From CAJCJE01 sp036494465 (GTDB lineage: Bacteria > Actinomycetota > Actinomycetes > Mycobacteriales > Pseudonocardiaceae): a DNA stretch of 64,000 nucleotides. Made by a program: the position numbers and the translations under genes. Each line of letters starts with the position of its first letter. Within the stretch, counting starts at the first letter, position 1. The notes beneath the pieces are model-generated. The model was not told the DNA's origin and made no database searches. It saw only the letters and a program-made list of their open reading frames with translations. Location of the stretch: NCBI GenBank assembly GCA_036494465.1, contig DASXOJ010000010.1, positions 97,707 through 161,706 of the forward strand, written 5' to 3'. This document shows positions 53,197 through 62,820 of this stretch, in pieces.

Positions 53197-56103
53197 ATGA
53201 GATTCGGCGTGCTGGGGTCGTTACACGCTCAGATCACCGGGCGAGAGGTCCGGTTCGGGGGACCGCGACAGGCCAAGGTGCTGGCCGCGCTGCTGGTCGA
53301 TGCCAACAATGTGGTGGCCATGGACCGGCTCGTCGCCGTGATGTGGGACGGGACGGCGCCCGCCACCGCGGTTCGTCAGGTGCAGGACGCCATGTCTGGG
53401 TTGCGCCGCAACCTGACCGCGTGCGGAGCACCTGCCTCGTTGATCGGCACGCGGCGCGGCGGCTATGAGATCCAGCTGGCTCCGGATCAGCTGGATCTGC
53501 TGGAGTTCGAGCAGGAGCGGCAACTCGCCGAGCGGCAAACCGATCCGTCCGAGACCTCGGTCGCGTTGCGGCGAGCGCTGGCGTGCTGGCGCGGCAGTGC
53601 TCTGGCCGACATTTCCAGCCAGGTGCTGGAAAACGACGCGGCACGGCTGAACGCGATGCGCGCGGCAACGCACAAACAGTGCCTGAGCATCGAACTCGAC
53701 CTGGGGCGTCATCGTGAGGTCATCGAGGAACTGACCGAGCTGCTGCGTGCACACCCCTACGACGAGCAGGTGGCCGAACACCTGATGCTCGCCCTCTACC
53801 GGTGTCGGCGGCAGGGCGAGGCGCTACAGGTGTACGAGCGGCTGCGCCGAACCCTGGCGGGCGAACTCGGCGTCGACCCCAGTCCGCCGATCCAGGCGCT
53901 GTACCGGCGGATACTGCTCGCCGATCCCGCCCTCGCGGCTGCGGTCCCAGCGAGCGGTTCCGCCCAGACACCCCAGACGACCGCCGAACCGGTACTGGCG
54001 ATGCCGGTGCGTCAACTGCCGCTCGACGTCCCCGATTTCGTGGGTCGCGCCGACGCCCTGGCCGAACTCGGCTTCCTGCTGACCAACCGGGCTCCGGTGG
54101 CCGTGGTCGTTGGCGGCCCCGGTGTCGGCAAGTCCACTCTGGTGACGCACGCCGCGCGGCTGGCCACCACCGCGTTCCCCGACGGCCAGCTCTACCTCAA
54201 CCTCGCCGCGACCTCGGACGAGCCGAGGGATCCGGCGCTGATGCTGGCCGAAGCGTTGCGCGCCTTCGGGATCGCGGGCAGCGCGATCCCGATCAGCCTG
54301 TCCGAACGAGCCTCGCTCTACCGGTCGCTGCTCGCGCAGCGCCGGATGCTGGTGGTGCTCGACGACGCCGGTCCCGCCGATCAGGTGCTGCCGCTGCTGC
54401 CGGGAGCGGACGGCTGCGCCGTGTTGATCTCCAGCCGCACGCTGCTGACGCATCTGCCCGGCGCCCGGCACATCGATCTGGACGTGCTGAGTCCTGCCGA
54501 GGCGCGGGAGCTGTTCATCGGCATCGTCGGACGGTCGCGAGTCGAGCGGGAACCGGCGGAGGTCGACGCCATCCTCGACTGCTGCGGCAACCTGCCGCTG
54601 GCGATCCGGATCGCGGGCGCCAAGCTCACCGGCCGTCCAGCCTGGTCGTTGCGGGTGCTGCGGGAACGGATCGAGGACGAGTCGCGACGGCTGGCCGAAC
54701 TGAGAGTCGGGGACCTCAGCGTGCGAGCCAGCGTCGAACTGAGCCTGCGACTGCTGCCTGCCGATGCGGTGCGCGCGCTGAGCTTGCTGGGTCTGCTCGG
54801 CGCCCACACCCTGCCTGGCTGGGTGGTCGGTCCGCTGCTGGACCGCCCGGACGCCGAGGAGATGCTGGACACCCTCGTCGACGCCAGCCTGCTCCGGCTG
54901 ACCGCGACCGACGCCATCGGTCAACCGCGCTACCGGCTGCACGATCTGATCAGGACCTGTGCCGTGGAGATCGCCGCCACGCTGACGACGGCGGACAAGC
55001 GGGACGCGATCAGCAGGGTGCTGTCCGCGTGGCTCGATCTCGCCGAGCGCGGCACCGCTCGGCTGCCTGCGGGCCTGCTGGTCGCCAGGCCCGGTTCGGC
55101 GCGGCGCCGGTCGCTGCCCGACGTGGTCGCGGACCGGTTGCTGGCCAACCCGTTCGGCTGGTTCGACGCGGAACGCAGCACGCTGCTCGGCGCGGTGCGT
55201 CTGGCCGTGGACTGGGGATTGGACGAGTTGGCCTGGGAACTGGCGGCCAGCACGGTGACCTACCACGACCACCGGTGCCTGTACCAGGACTGGCAGCACG
55301 GGCACCGGATCGCGCTGGACGCGGCGCAGGCCGCGGGCAACGTGCGGGGTGCGTCGGTGCTGCTGCGCGGTCTTGGCCAGTTGCACATCTACCGGGACGA
55401 GTTCGACGCGGCGACCCACACCCTGGAGACCTCCGTCGAGCGGTGCCAGGACCTCGGGGACAAGCGTGGCGAGGCGTTGTCGGTGGCGATGCTGGGCACG
55501 GTCAGCCGGGTGCAGGGCCGGGACGAGGAAGCGCTCGACCGGGTCGCGCAGGCGCTGGCCATCGCCATCAACGAGGGCGACCGGCACCTCGAAGCGCAAC
55601 TGTCCTGCTCGATGGGCGTGCTGCGGCTCATGCAGGGCGATCTCGACGAGGCCGAGTCCTGCTTCGACGCGGCTCTGCGCCAGGCACGGGCGCTCGGCGA
55701 CGGGCATCGGGTCGCGGTCGTGCTGCGGCGGTGCAGTCGTCTGCACGATCGGCGCGGTGATCCGGACGCGGCGCTGCACTGCCTGTGGCAGGCGTTGGCC
55801 ACCTTCGAGGAACTGGCTGACGAGCGGTGCGCCGCCTACACGCTGCTGGAGGTCGGCCGGGTCTATGCCGGCCAGCACGACCGGGACCGTGCGGTCCCGG
55901 TGCTGCGGCGCGCCGCGGAGATCTTCAACGGGCACGGCGACCGCCAGGACGAGGCCGCCTGCTGGCAGCTGATCGGGGATCTGGACGCCGACGCCGGTGT
56001 CGACGATCAGGCGCACCGCAACCACGGGCGGGCGCTGCGGCTGTGGCAGGCGATCGGTGACCTGAACGGCACGAAGACTCCTGCGCGACCGTCGTCGCCA
56101 TGA
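53197..56103 (+). CDS. AfsR/SARP-family regulator with NB-ARC and TPR domains
   Basis: A 968-residue STAND-type transcriptional regulator. The N-terminal OmpR-like winged helix (about 1-90) and BTAD helical domain (about 95-245, YERLRRTLAGELGVDPSPPIQALYRRIL) define a SARP. The NB-ARC ATPase has Walker A GGPGVGKSTLV near 311 and Walker B MLVVLDDAG near 388. The C-terminal TPR-like repeats (about 680-950) occur in pairs (LGDKRGEALSVAMLGTVSRV...). Large SARPs of this type often control secondary metabolism; no target cluster is visible here. ATG with GGGGGGAAC upstream. Confidence 0.92.
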   Translation: MRFGVLGSLHAQITGREVRFGGPRQAKVLAALLVDANNVVAMDRLVAVMWDGTAPATAVRQVQDAMSGLRRNLTACGAPASLIGTRRGGYEIQLAPDQLDLLEFEQERQLAERQTDPSETSVALRRALACWRGSALADISSQVLENDAARLNAMRAATHKQCLSIELDLGRHREVIEELTELLRAHPYDEQVAEHLMLALYRCRRQGEALQVYERLRRTLAGELGVDPSPPIQALYRRILLADPALAAAVPASGSAQTPQTTAEPVLAMPVRQLPLDVPDFVGRADALAELGFLLTNRAPVAVVVGGPGVGKSTLVTHAARLATTAFPDGQLYLNLAATSDEPRDPALMLAEALRAFGIAGSAIPISLSERASLYRSLLAQRRMLVVLDDAGPADQVLPLLPGADGCAVLISSRTLLTHLPGARHIDLDVLSPAEARELFIGIVGRSRVEREPAEVDAILDCCGNLPLAIRIAGAKLTGRPAWSLRVLRERIEDESRRLAELRVGDLSVRASVELSLRLLPADAVRALSLLGLLGAHTLPGWVVGPLLDRPDAEEMLDTLVDASLLRLTATDAIGQPRYRLHDLIRTCAVEIAATLTTADKRDAISRVLSAWLDLAERGTARLPAGLLVARPGSARRRSLPDVVADRLLANPFGWFDAERSTLLGAVRLAVDWGLDELAWELAASTVTYHDHRCLYQDWQHGHRIALDAAQAAGNVRGASVLLRGLGQLHIYRDEFDAATHTLETSVERCQDLGDKRGEALSVAMLGTVSRVQGRDEEALDRVAQALAIAINEGDRHLEAQLSCSMGVLRLMQGDLDEAESCFDAALRQARALGDGHRVAVVLRRCSRLHDRRGDPDAALHCLWQALATFEELADERCAAYTLLEVGRVYAGQHDRDRAVPVLRRAAEIFNGHGDRQDEAACWQLIGDLDADAGVDDQAHRNHGRALRLWQAIGDLNGTKTPARPSSP

Positions 56104-56125
56104 CCCCAGGCCCCCGCTGGGTGGA

Positions 56126-56785
56126 TCAACGATCGGCCGACTCGCCAAGGTAGGCCAGCACCGCGAGGACGCGGCGGTTGTCGTCGTCGGTGGCGACGAG
56201 GCCGAGTTTGTCGAAGATGCTGGCGGTGTGTTTGCTGACCGCGCTCTCGGACATGTGCAGTTGGCGCGCGACGGCGGCGTTGGAGCGGCCTTCGGCCATG
56301 AGTTCGAGGACCTCGCGTTCGCGGGTGGTGAGGGCGATCAGCGGGCTGTGCCGGGGAGTGCTGTTGACGAGGGTGGCGATGACTTCGGGGTCCATCGCGG
56401 TGCCGCCCGCGCTGACTCTGCGGATGGCTTCGATGAATTCCCCGTCGTTGAAGACGCGGTCTTTCAGCAGGTAGCCGACGCCGCCCCGGCCGTCGGCGAG
56501 TAACTCGCGGGCGTAGAGGGCGTCCACGTGCTGGGACAGCACCAGGATCGGCAGTTCGGGCCGGCCCGAGCGGGCGGAGACGGCGGCGCGCAGACCTTCG
56601 TCGGTGTAGGTGGGTGGCAGTCGGACGTCGACGATGGCCAGGTCGGGGGCGTGTTCGTCGATCGCGGCGAGCAGGTCGTCGCCGGATTCGACCGAAGCAA
56701 CGGTTTCGATGTCGTAGGCAGCGAGCAGCCTGGCCAGGCCCGCTCGGAGCAGGTACTGGTCCTCAGCAATGACGACGCGTAGCAA
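56126..56785 (-). CDS. NarL/LuxR-family response regulator
   Basis: A 219-residue regulator with receiver domain (RVVIAEDQYLLRAGLARLL), phospho-acceptor aspartate in LAIVDVRLPP near residue 53, and a C-terminal LuxR helix (LTTREREVLELMAEGRSNAAVARQLHMSESAVSKHTASIFDKLGL). The TTG at 56785 with GGAGAT 5 nt upstream is the best start. It overlaps the kinase 3' end by 23 nt, so kinase and regulator are translated together. Confidence 0.9.
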   Translation of the reverse strand: MLRVVIAEDQYLLRAGLARLLAAYDIETVASVESGDDLLAAIDEHAPDLAIVDVRLPPTYTDEGLRAAVSARSGRPELPILVLSQHVDALYARELLADGRGGVGYLLKDRVFNDGEFIEAIRRVSAGGTAMDPEVIATLVNSTPRHSPLIALTTREREVLELMAEGRSNAAVARQLHMSESAVSKHTASIFDKLGLVATDDDNRRVLAVLAYLGESADR

Positions 56786-58019
56786 CTGGTATCTCCATGA
56801 TCGCCGTGGTGGGGCCGCCGACCGGGCTGTTGATGGCCAGTGTTCCGTTGAAGCTCGCCAGGCGACGGCGGATGCCGCGCAGGCCGCTGCCGAGGTCCGG
56901 GTCGGCGCCACCTCGGCCGTCGTCACCAACTGTCACGATAATCCCGTCGTCGACCAGACGCAGAGTCAATGACGCGTGTTCGGCGTGCGCGTGTTTGGTG
57001 GTGTTGGTGAGTAGTTCGCAGACAGCGAAGTAGACGGCCGCTTCGATCGGTGGTTCGACCGGCTCGGGCAGGTCGATGTGCACGTCGACGGCCAGGGGCG
57101 TCTGGAGGGCGAGGGCGCGGAGCGCGTCGGTGAGGCCACGTTCGGCGAGGATCGGTGGGTGGATGCCGCGGACCAGGGCGCGCAGGTCGCGCAGGGCTGC
57201 TGCCGAGGTCTCTCTGGCCTCGACGATGAGCTCGCGCACCGCGTCCGGGTTCGTGTCGAGCAGGCGTTCGACGGTGCGCAGGGTCATGCCGACCGCGACC
57301 ATTCTGGCTTGGGCGCCGTCATGCAGGTCTCGTTCGATCCGGCGCAGTTCGGCTTCCTGCGCGTTGGTCAGGTCGGCGACCTGCTCGCTGACCTGGATGT
57401 CCCTGGTCGGGGCGAGCAGCGCGGCGCTGAACGCGTACAGGCCCTTGAGGTTGTTGGGGGCGGTCGCGAGCATCCAGGCCGCGATCAGTAACCCGGCCGG
57501 GAGGCCGAGCCAGGCGTAGTTGCCGAGGAACGCGGTCGGATCGAGCAGGCGCCACGAGCCGAACATCGGTCCGATCTCGGGATGTATCAGCCAGCTGAAG
57601 CTGATGACCGTGGGCGCGTAGATCGCCAGTACGCCTGGCAACAGGACGGTGAGCACGCACATGATCGGGTTGAGCAGCATCCAGACCAGGTCCTGCCAGG
57701 TCGCCGGGTCCTCGAACAACCAGCGAACGCGCTCCAGGCTCTTCGCCGACCACGGGTGCTGCTGGTCGTCGGGTGGCGGGGCGGCGGCGTAGGGGACCGG
57801 GATGGGGGTGCCGGTGATTTTGCCGAGAGCGGCGCGGTAGGTGTTGGTGAGCTGCCGGGTGCTCAGGGTGATCGCCTGGAACAGCGGGATCAGCACGACG
57901 GTGACGACGCCTGCCATGCCGATCAGGGTCAGCGCGAGCGGGACCAGCATGATCAGCGCGAAGAAGGTCTGCTGCCATCCCTCGTAGAACGCCCTGATGC
58001 TCCTGTTGAACCATTTCAT
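56763..58019 (-). CDS. NarL-type sensor histidine kinase
   Basis: A 418-residue membrane sensor. A DUF-type transmembrane sensor region (about 10-210) has several helices. The HisKA_3 phospho-acceptor lies in RRIERDLHDGAQARMVAVGM near 235, and the HATPase N-box in CELLTNTTKHAHAEHA near 330. It should phosphorylate the adjacent response regulator. The ATG at 58019 gives the plausible start; the frame extends 25 codons further through a Pro/His-rich stretch that is unlikely to be protein. Confidence 0.9.
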   Translation of the reverse strand: MKWFNRSIRAFYEGWQQTFFALIMLVPLALTLIGMAGVVTVVLIPLFQAITLSTRQLTNTYRAALGKITGTPIPVPYAAAPPPDDQQHPWSAKSLERVRWLFEDPATWQDLVWMLLNPIMCVLTVLLPGVLAIYAPTVISFSWLIHPEIGPMFGSWRLLDPTAFLGNYAWLGLPAGLLIAAWMLATAPNNLKGLYAFSAALLAPTRDIQVSEQVADLTNAQEAELRRIERDLHDGAQARMVAVGMTLRTVERLLDTNPDAVRELIVEARETSAAALRDLRALVRGIHPPILAERGLTDALRALALQTPLAVDVHIDLPEPVEPPIEAAVYFAVCELLTNTTKHAHAEHASLTLRLVDDGIIVTVGDDGRGGADPDLGSGLRGIRRRLASFNGTLAINSPVGGPTTAIMEIPVATRRHC

Positions 58020-58070
58020 GCCGGTAAGTCTGGGGGAGGGGCGGCGGGGCGCGCAGTGGTGGTGATTGCC

Positions 58071-58102
58071 GGGCGGGGGTGCAGTTTCCCGCACCCCCGC
58101 CC
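58071..58102 (-). terminator. Stem-loop terminator of the GH92 gene
   Basis: Perfect 12-bp arms GGGCGGGGGTGC and GCACCCCCGCCC with an 8-nt loop begin 8 bp beyond the GH92 stop. Confidence 0.8.
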
Positions 58103-58110
58103 TGTCGCAC

Positions 58111-60825
58111 TCAGTTGGTCGTCGGGAACGTCCAGACCTGTGCGTTGCTGGCGTTGCAGGTGTAGATCTGCAACTGGGTGCCGTTGGTGGTGCTGCTGTT
58201 CGGGTCGTCGAGGCACTTGCCCGACTGCGGGTTCAGCAACTCACCGTTGGACTGGACCTGCCACTGCTGCGCGGCGGTGTTGTTGCACTGGTAGTGCTGC
58301 ACCAGCGTGCCGTTGGCGGTGCCGCTGTTCGACACGTCCAGACACCCACCGAGCGACTGCACGGTGCCATCCGAGACCAGCGCCCACTGCTGCGCACCGG
58401 TCTGATCGCAGCCCCACACCTGGATCTTGGTGCCGTTGGCGGTACCACTGTGGTCGGTGTCGACGCAGAGATTGAGAGCCGTGTCGGTGATCGGACCGGT
58501 CTTGTACGGGTGACCGCTGCCGCCGTAGGAGGGCGGTGCGGACGACGTGCCGTTGGCCCACGAGGTGTTGGCCGAGGTGCCCTCGTTGACGGTCAGGGTG
58601 CCGCCGCTGGTCAGCGCGCCGGTCGGCACGTAGGAGTTGTTCCACGCGCTGCCGTTCCAGGTTTCGCTCTGCACGTACGGCGCGTTGTCCGCGGCCTGCG
58701 GCGCGTTCACGGTCAGCGTGTTGCCGCTGGGCAGGGTCACCACCGCCTGGCTGAACAGCGGACTACCCTGCGCTAGGTCGGCGGTGCCCGGGGTCTCCGG
58801 GTAGAAGCCGAGCGCGGAGAACACGTACCACGAGCTCATCTCGCCGAGGTCGTCGTTGCCTGCCAGGCCACCGGGTGCGTCGGTCCAGATCTGGTCCTGA
58901 ACCTGCCGGACGATCCGCTGCGCCTGGTACGGCTGACCCACGTAGTCGTACTCCCACGGTAGTTCCAGGCTCGGTTCGTTGCCGAGGTCGGCCTGACTGC
59001 CGCCGCTGCCGTGGAACCCGGCGAGCACGCTGTTGAGGTAGCTGATCATGCTCGCGTTGCCGCCCCTGGCCGAGGCAAGCCCGGCGATGTTGAACGGCAC
59101 CATGCCGGTGTACTGCCAGGACGTGCCTTCCACGAAGTTGTTCTGGCTGGTCGGGTCGAACCCGCCACCCCACGAACCGCTCGCGTCGCGCGGCTGCATC
59201 AGACCGCTGCCCGAGTTGAACGTGTTCTGCCAGTCCTGCGCGCGGTTGCGGAAGGTGGTCTGGTTCGCGGTGTCGCCGAGCGCACCGGCCAGTGCGGAGA
59301 CGGCGAAGTCGGCGCTGTCGTACTCCAGCTGCGTGGACACCGGTCCGTAGAAGTTGCAGCACTCGTAGGTGCCGTCGTCGGCCAGGTAACCGGGGCTGTT
59401 GAGGTAGTTCAGGCCGGGGCGGATGTTCGTGGTGGCCACGGATTCCTTCACCATGTCCGCCAGCGCGGTCGACGTGCTGAAGTTGTGCGCGCCGAACGCG
59501 TAGTAGTCGGCGATGATCTCGTCGGCGGGGTCACCGACCATCACGTACGACTCGCCATTGTTCTGCGCCCATTTCGGCAGCATGCCGCTCTGTGCGTAGT
59601 CGTCGACCATCGATTGCGCGATATCGCCCGCGACGCTGGGCGCGACCAACGCGGTCAATTGTGCCTGACTTCGATAAATGTCCCAACCGGAGAAATTCGC
59701 GTACAACGCGGAATGGCCGGAGTCGACGGTATGCACCTTGTTGTCGAATCCGATGTATTGGCCGTTGGAATCGGAGAATACGTTCGGATGCAGCAACGAG
59801 TGGTACAGCGCGGTGTAGAAGATCTGCTGCTGGTTCGTTGTCCCACCGGCCACCTGGATCCGGCCGAGCATCGCGTTCCACGCGTTGTGGGTCGCCGTCT
59901 GGGTGGCGGAGAAGTTCCAGTTCGGGTTCTCCGTGCTGCGGTTGGCGACCGCGTTGGCGACGGACACGTAGGAGATGCCGACCTTGGCCTGCACCACCTT
60001 GTTGCTGGTGGTGTTGAACGTGACGTAGCCGCTGTTCGGGCCCGCCGCGGCAGCCTGCGGGGTCGCCTTGGCCTGGGTCGGTACCGCGCCGTGCACCTGG
60101 GTTTCGTTGTGCGGCGCGGGTCCTGCCTGCGCGACGGCCGTGCCGTTGGTGGTGAACGGCTGGTCGAAGGTGACGTCGAAGTACACGTTGTAGGTGTTGC
60201 CTGCGCCGCAGAAGTGACCGGAGGTGACCGAGCCGGAGACCTCGGTGTTGCTGACGATGTTCCAGCTGGTCGCCGAGTCGCCGTTCTGGCTGCCGTTGAG
60301 CTTGAAGAGCAGGTTGGCCTGCGTGGTGGACGGGAAGGTGAAGCGGGCCATGCCGGAACGGGTGGTCGCGGTCAGCTCGGTCTTGACCCCGTTGCTGGTG
60401 GTCACCGAGTAGTAGCCGGCGTTCGCGGATTCGTTGCTGTGCGAGAAGGAGTCGGTCGCGCCTGAGTTGATGCCGCCGGTGGTCGGCAGGATCGGGATGT
60501 CACCGTCGGCGCCGCACCCGGGGCCGGAGAGGTGGGTGAGGCTGAAACCGGTGATGGACGAGTCGTTGTACTCATACCCGCCGCCGTCCGGTCGGCTCGG
60601 CGTGTCCGGGCTCCACTGGACCATGCCGAACGGCGCGTCCGCGCCGGGGAAGTCGTCGGCTGCGTTGGAGGTGCCGATGAACGGGTTGACGACCGAGGCC
60701 GGGTCGGTGACCGGGGTCGCGGTCGGGGCGGCGGATCCGGTGGCGGGCAGCATCGCCGCGACGACTGCGCCGGTCGCGACGATGATGCGTAACGCGGATC
60801 GTAAGGAGGATCGGGGTAAGGCCAT
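58111..60825 (-). CDS. Secreted GH92 alpha-mannosidase with ricin-type lectin domain
   Basis: A 904-residue exported exo-alpha-mannosidase. A signal peptide (about 1-32) is followed by the GH92 start VNPFIGTSNAADDFPGADAPFGMVQWSPDT. The catalytic region includes the hallmark GNDDLGEMSSWYVFSALGFYPETPG (near 655-680). The last 120 residues are a beta-trefoil ricin-B/CBM13 domain with QxW repeats (NLCVDTDHSGTANGTK, AQQWALVSDG, AQQWQVQSNG). It probably trims mannose from external glycans. ATG start; two LacI-type palindromes lie 68-127 bp upstream. Confidence 0.95.
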   Translation of the reverse strand: MALPRSSLRSALRIIVATGAVVAAMLPATGSAAPTATPVTDPASVVNPFIGTSNAADDFPGADAPFGMVQWSPDTPSRPDGGGYEYNDSSITGFSLTHLSGPGCGADGDIPILPTTGGINSGATDSFSHSNESANAGYYSVTTSNGVKTELTATTRSGMARFTFPSTTQANLLFKLNGSQNGDSATSWNIVSNTEVSGSVTSGHFCGAGNTYNVYFDVTFDQPFTTNGTAVAQAGPAPHNETQVHGAVPTQAKATPQAAAAGPNSGYVTFNTTSNKVVQAKVGISYVSVANAVANRSTENPNWNFSATQTATHNAWNAMLGRIQVAGGTTNQQQIFYTALYHSLLHPNVFSDSNGQYIGFDNKVHTVDSGHSALYANFSGWDIYRSQAQLTALVAPSVAGDIAQSMVDDYAQSGMLPKWAQNNGESYVMVGDPADEIIADYYAFGAHNFSTSTALADMVKESVATTNIRPGLNYLNSPGYLADDGTYECCNFYGPVSTQLEYDSADFAVSALAGALGDTANQTTFRNRAQDWQNTFNSGSGLMQPRDASGSWGGGFDPTSQNNFVEGTSWQYTGMVPFNIAGLASARGGNASMISYLNSVLAGFHGSGGSQADLGNEPSLELPWEYDYVGQPYQAQRIVRQVQDQIWTDAPGGLAGNDDLGEMSSWYVFSALGFYPETPGTADLAQGSPLFSQAVVTLPSGNTLTVNAPQAADNAPYVQSETWNGSAWNNSYVPTGALTSGGTLTVNEGTSANTSWANGTSSAPPSYGGSGHPYKTGPITDTALNLCVDTDHSGTANGTKIQVWGCDQTGAQQWALVSDGTVQSLGGCLDVSNSGTANGTLVQHYQCNNTAAQQWQVQSNGELLNPQSGKCLDDPNSSTTNGTQLQIYTCNASNAQVWTFPTTN

Positions 60826-60892
60826 CGTTGGGTTCCCTCACGTCTGGTACGGGGCAGGGGCACGAAACAGGCGGACGGTGTCAACGACGGAA

Positions 60893-60952
60893 GTGACAAC
60901 GTTGTCACCTGCTGCGCACTAGCAGAAAATCTCGCCGCGACAACGCTGTCAA
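60893..60952. promoter_or_regulatory. Two LacI-type palindromes upstream of the GH92 gene
   Basis: A perfect 16-bp palindrome GTGACAACGTTGTCAC lies at 60893-60908. A related site, CGACAACGCTGTCAA, lies at 60938-60952, with centres 44 bp apart. This is the GACAACG-type operator shape of LacI-family sugar repressors. No LacI gene is present in the window. Confidence 0.75.
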
Positions 60953-61047
60953 GCTGCGGTGTGTTTTCCTGTCCTGTTGCGGACAACGGGATGACCCATT
61001 CGTCGTAGCGCGAAAACAAACGCGTTTTTTGACAGTTAACGGCTAGG

Positions 61048-61389
61048 GTGAGGGATGTGGCGACGGACAAGGAGCACGTTCGCGGTTTGCTCAACGCAAT
61101 CGTTTACGACATCGAATTCGTGGAGAGTCTCTCGCCGGGGATGGCCGCGCGATGTGTGGAGGTCATCCGCACTCCCGGCGGATACTTCTCGCTCCACTCG
61201 CCAGGCGAGTATCTGGCGGCCCTGGACATCGGCTTGGCGGAGGGGATGCTGCCGTCAGTGGACACGTATCGCCGCCGGTTCACGGACGAGGAGATCGTCG
61301 AATTTCTCCGCCTGGTCCAAACGGAACTGCGGAAGCCGCAACCGGGCAGCAAGGGCCGGGACATTCGTTCCCGATTGAGCACGGAATAA
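61048..61389 (+). CDS. Hypothetical protein
   Basis: Not recognised. The 113-residue, mostly helical protein reads ATDKEHVRGLLNAIVYDIEFVESLSPGMAARCVEVIRTPGGYFSLHSPGEYLAAL, with a C-terminal FTDEEIVEFLRLVQTEL. Start either at the GTG 61048 or, three codons later, at the GTG 61057. It is divergent from GH92 and abuts the convergent nitroreductase stop without spacing. The composition suits a small cytoplasmic protein. Confidence 0.65.
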   Translation: MRDVATDKEHVRGLLNAIVYDIEFVESLSPGMAARCVEVIRTPGGYFSLHSPGEYLAALDIGLAEGMLPSVDTYRRRFTDEEIVEFLRLVQTELRKPQPGSKGRDIRSRLSTE

Positions 61390-61767
61390 TCAATCGCGGT
61401 GTAACACCAGGAAGTCGTCGACGCCAACCGCGCTGAGGATCGGTCGGGCGATGGCGGGCATGCGAGTGCGGCGTGGATCGTGCACGACCTCGGGCCCGGT
61501 CAGATGCACCGTCCGGCCGCGCATGATCACGTCGCAGCCGCCTGCCGCGAGGACGTTGCGCACCCAGTCGGACTGCGGGCCGTAGGTGAGGGCGATGACG
61601 TAGCCCTCCTCGGTCCTGATGATGTTGATCGGAGTGCGGAAGGTGCGCCCGGATTTGCGACCGGTGTGCACGAGCATGCCGAACCCGGGCGCGAACGGCG
61701 CCACGGTGCCGAAAACCTTGTTGGTGACCCGTTTGTTGAACCGAGCCACTGCACGGGGAGCAACCAT
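61390..61767 (-). CDS. Deazaflavin-dependent nitroreductase-family protein
   Basis: A 125-residue split-barrel protein: FGMLVHTGRKSGRTFRTPINIIRTEEGYVIALTYGPQSDWVRNVLAAGGCDV (about 29-80). This is the DDN-family core that binds F420 or FMN. It is the second member of the family in the window and is only distantly similar to the one at 47.3 kb. The physiological substrate is unknown. Confidence 0.9.
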   Translation of the reverse strand: MVAPRAVARFNKRVTNKVFGTVAPFAPGFGMLVHTGRKSGRTFRTPINIIRTEEGYVIALTYGPQSDWVRNVLAAGGCDVIMRGRTVHLTGPEVVHDPRRTRMPAIARPILSAVGVDDFLVLHRD

Positions 61768-61896
61768 GACAGAATTCTACGCGCGTTGAAAACATCCACA
61801 AGGGCTTGCCGGATATGTCAGAATTAGCAGAGTGACGAGACCGAACCCCATGGGGCATCTGGGAACCGCTGTCCCTGAGGGACTTTTTGTCACAAC

Positions 61897-62673
61897 CTAC
61901 TTGGGCCGGGTGCTCATGGTCGGCGTGCGCGCCAGGCTGTTCGCCGCCAACGAGTTGTGCACCGTGAACGCGACGGCGTCGCCGAGGTACCGATCCTCCG
62001 ACCACTCCACCGGGATCCCGGCCGGGTCGGTGGTGTGCCTGCGTTCGCGCAGTAACGGCACGCGCGGATTCACGCCGAGCAGGCGTGCGTCCGCGGCGGT
62101 GGCGGGCACCGCGTCGATGATGTGCTCAGCGTCGGCGAAGATCACGCCGAGTTCCTCCAGCCGGTCGGTGATCGACGCGACATCGTTCTCCATGCCCGCG
62201 ACCAGCGCGCCGACCCGGTCCGGGAACACCGATCGTTCGATCATCACCGGCCTGCCGGAGAGCAACCGGACCCGCTCCAGGTAGTAGATCTGCGCGCCGT
62301 CCTCCAGGCTCAACCGGTCGCACTCCTCCTGGCTGGCCGCGCGCCGCGTCATGCCGACCATGCGACCGGACGGCGTTTCGCCCAGCGAACGCGCCCAACG
62401 GGAGAAACTGACCAAGTCGGTGAAGTTCTGGAGTTTCCGTCCACCCAGGACAACCCGCCGCGCGCCGCGCCGGGACGCGATCACGCCTTCCGCGCGCAGC
62501 GCCGCGAACGCCTGCCGCACCGTCCCCCTGGACACCCCGTACTCGCGGGCGAGGTCGCTCTCCGAAGGCAGTCGGGCACCGTCGTCGTACACCCCGTCGG
62601 CGATGGCGGCCTTGAGATCTCCGGCGAGTTTTTGGTACAGCGATGTAGCCGGTTGGTTTCGTTCGGTGTCCAC
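61897..62673 (-). CDS. GntR/HutC-family transcriptional regulator
   Basis: A 258-residue repressor. The N-terminal winged helix reads SLYQKLAGDLKAAIADGVYDDGARLPSESDLAREYGVSRGTVRQAFAALRAEGVI (about 11-65). The UTRA ligand domain includes the ERVRLLSGRPVMIERSVFP block near 130. The GTG at 62673 gives the usual 10-residue lead; an upstream GTG at 62706 is possible. It is divergent from an ABC solute-binding gene and probably controls it. Confidence 0.9.
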   Translation of the reverse strand: MDTERNQPATSLYQKLAGDLKAAIADGVYDDGARLPSESDLAREYGVSRGTVRQAFAALRAEGVIASRRGARRVVLGGRKLQNFTDLVSFSRWARSLGETPSGRMVGMTRRAASQEECDRLSLEDGAQIYYLERVRLLSGRPVMIERSVFPDRVGALVAGMENDVASITDRLEELGVIFADAEHIIDAVPATAADARLLGVNPRVPLLRERRHTTDPAGIPVEWSEDRYLGDAVAFTVHNSLAANSLARTPTMSTRPK

Positions 62674-62681
62674 GAGGTCAA

Positions 62682-62759
62682 ATCTTAGCCAGGTGACTGT
62701 TCGCACACCCGGCTGTTAGCCAACATGTACAGCCATGTTCAACCTTGCCTGGCCAAGAT
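62682..62759. promoter_or_regulatory. Inverted repeats between gntR-type gene and ABC transporter
   Basis: ATCTTAGCCAGG (62682-62693) and CCTGGCCAAGAT (62748-62759) pair with one mismatch. Inside them AACATG-N6-CATGTT lies at 62722-62739. Nested symmetric elements at this position are good candidates for GntR-family binding. Confidence 0.6.
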
Positions 62760-62820
62760 GACAACTCAACCCGAGAGTGTCCACGGTGTCGGAATTCCTG
62801 TTACACGTGAGGACACTCTC

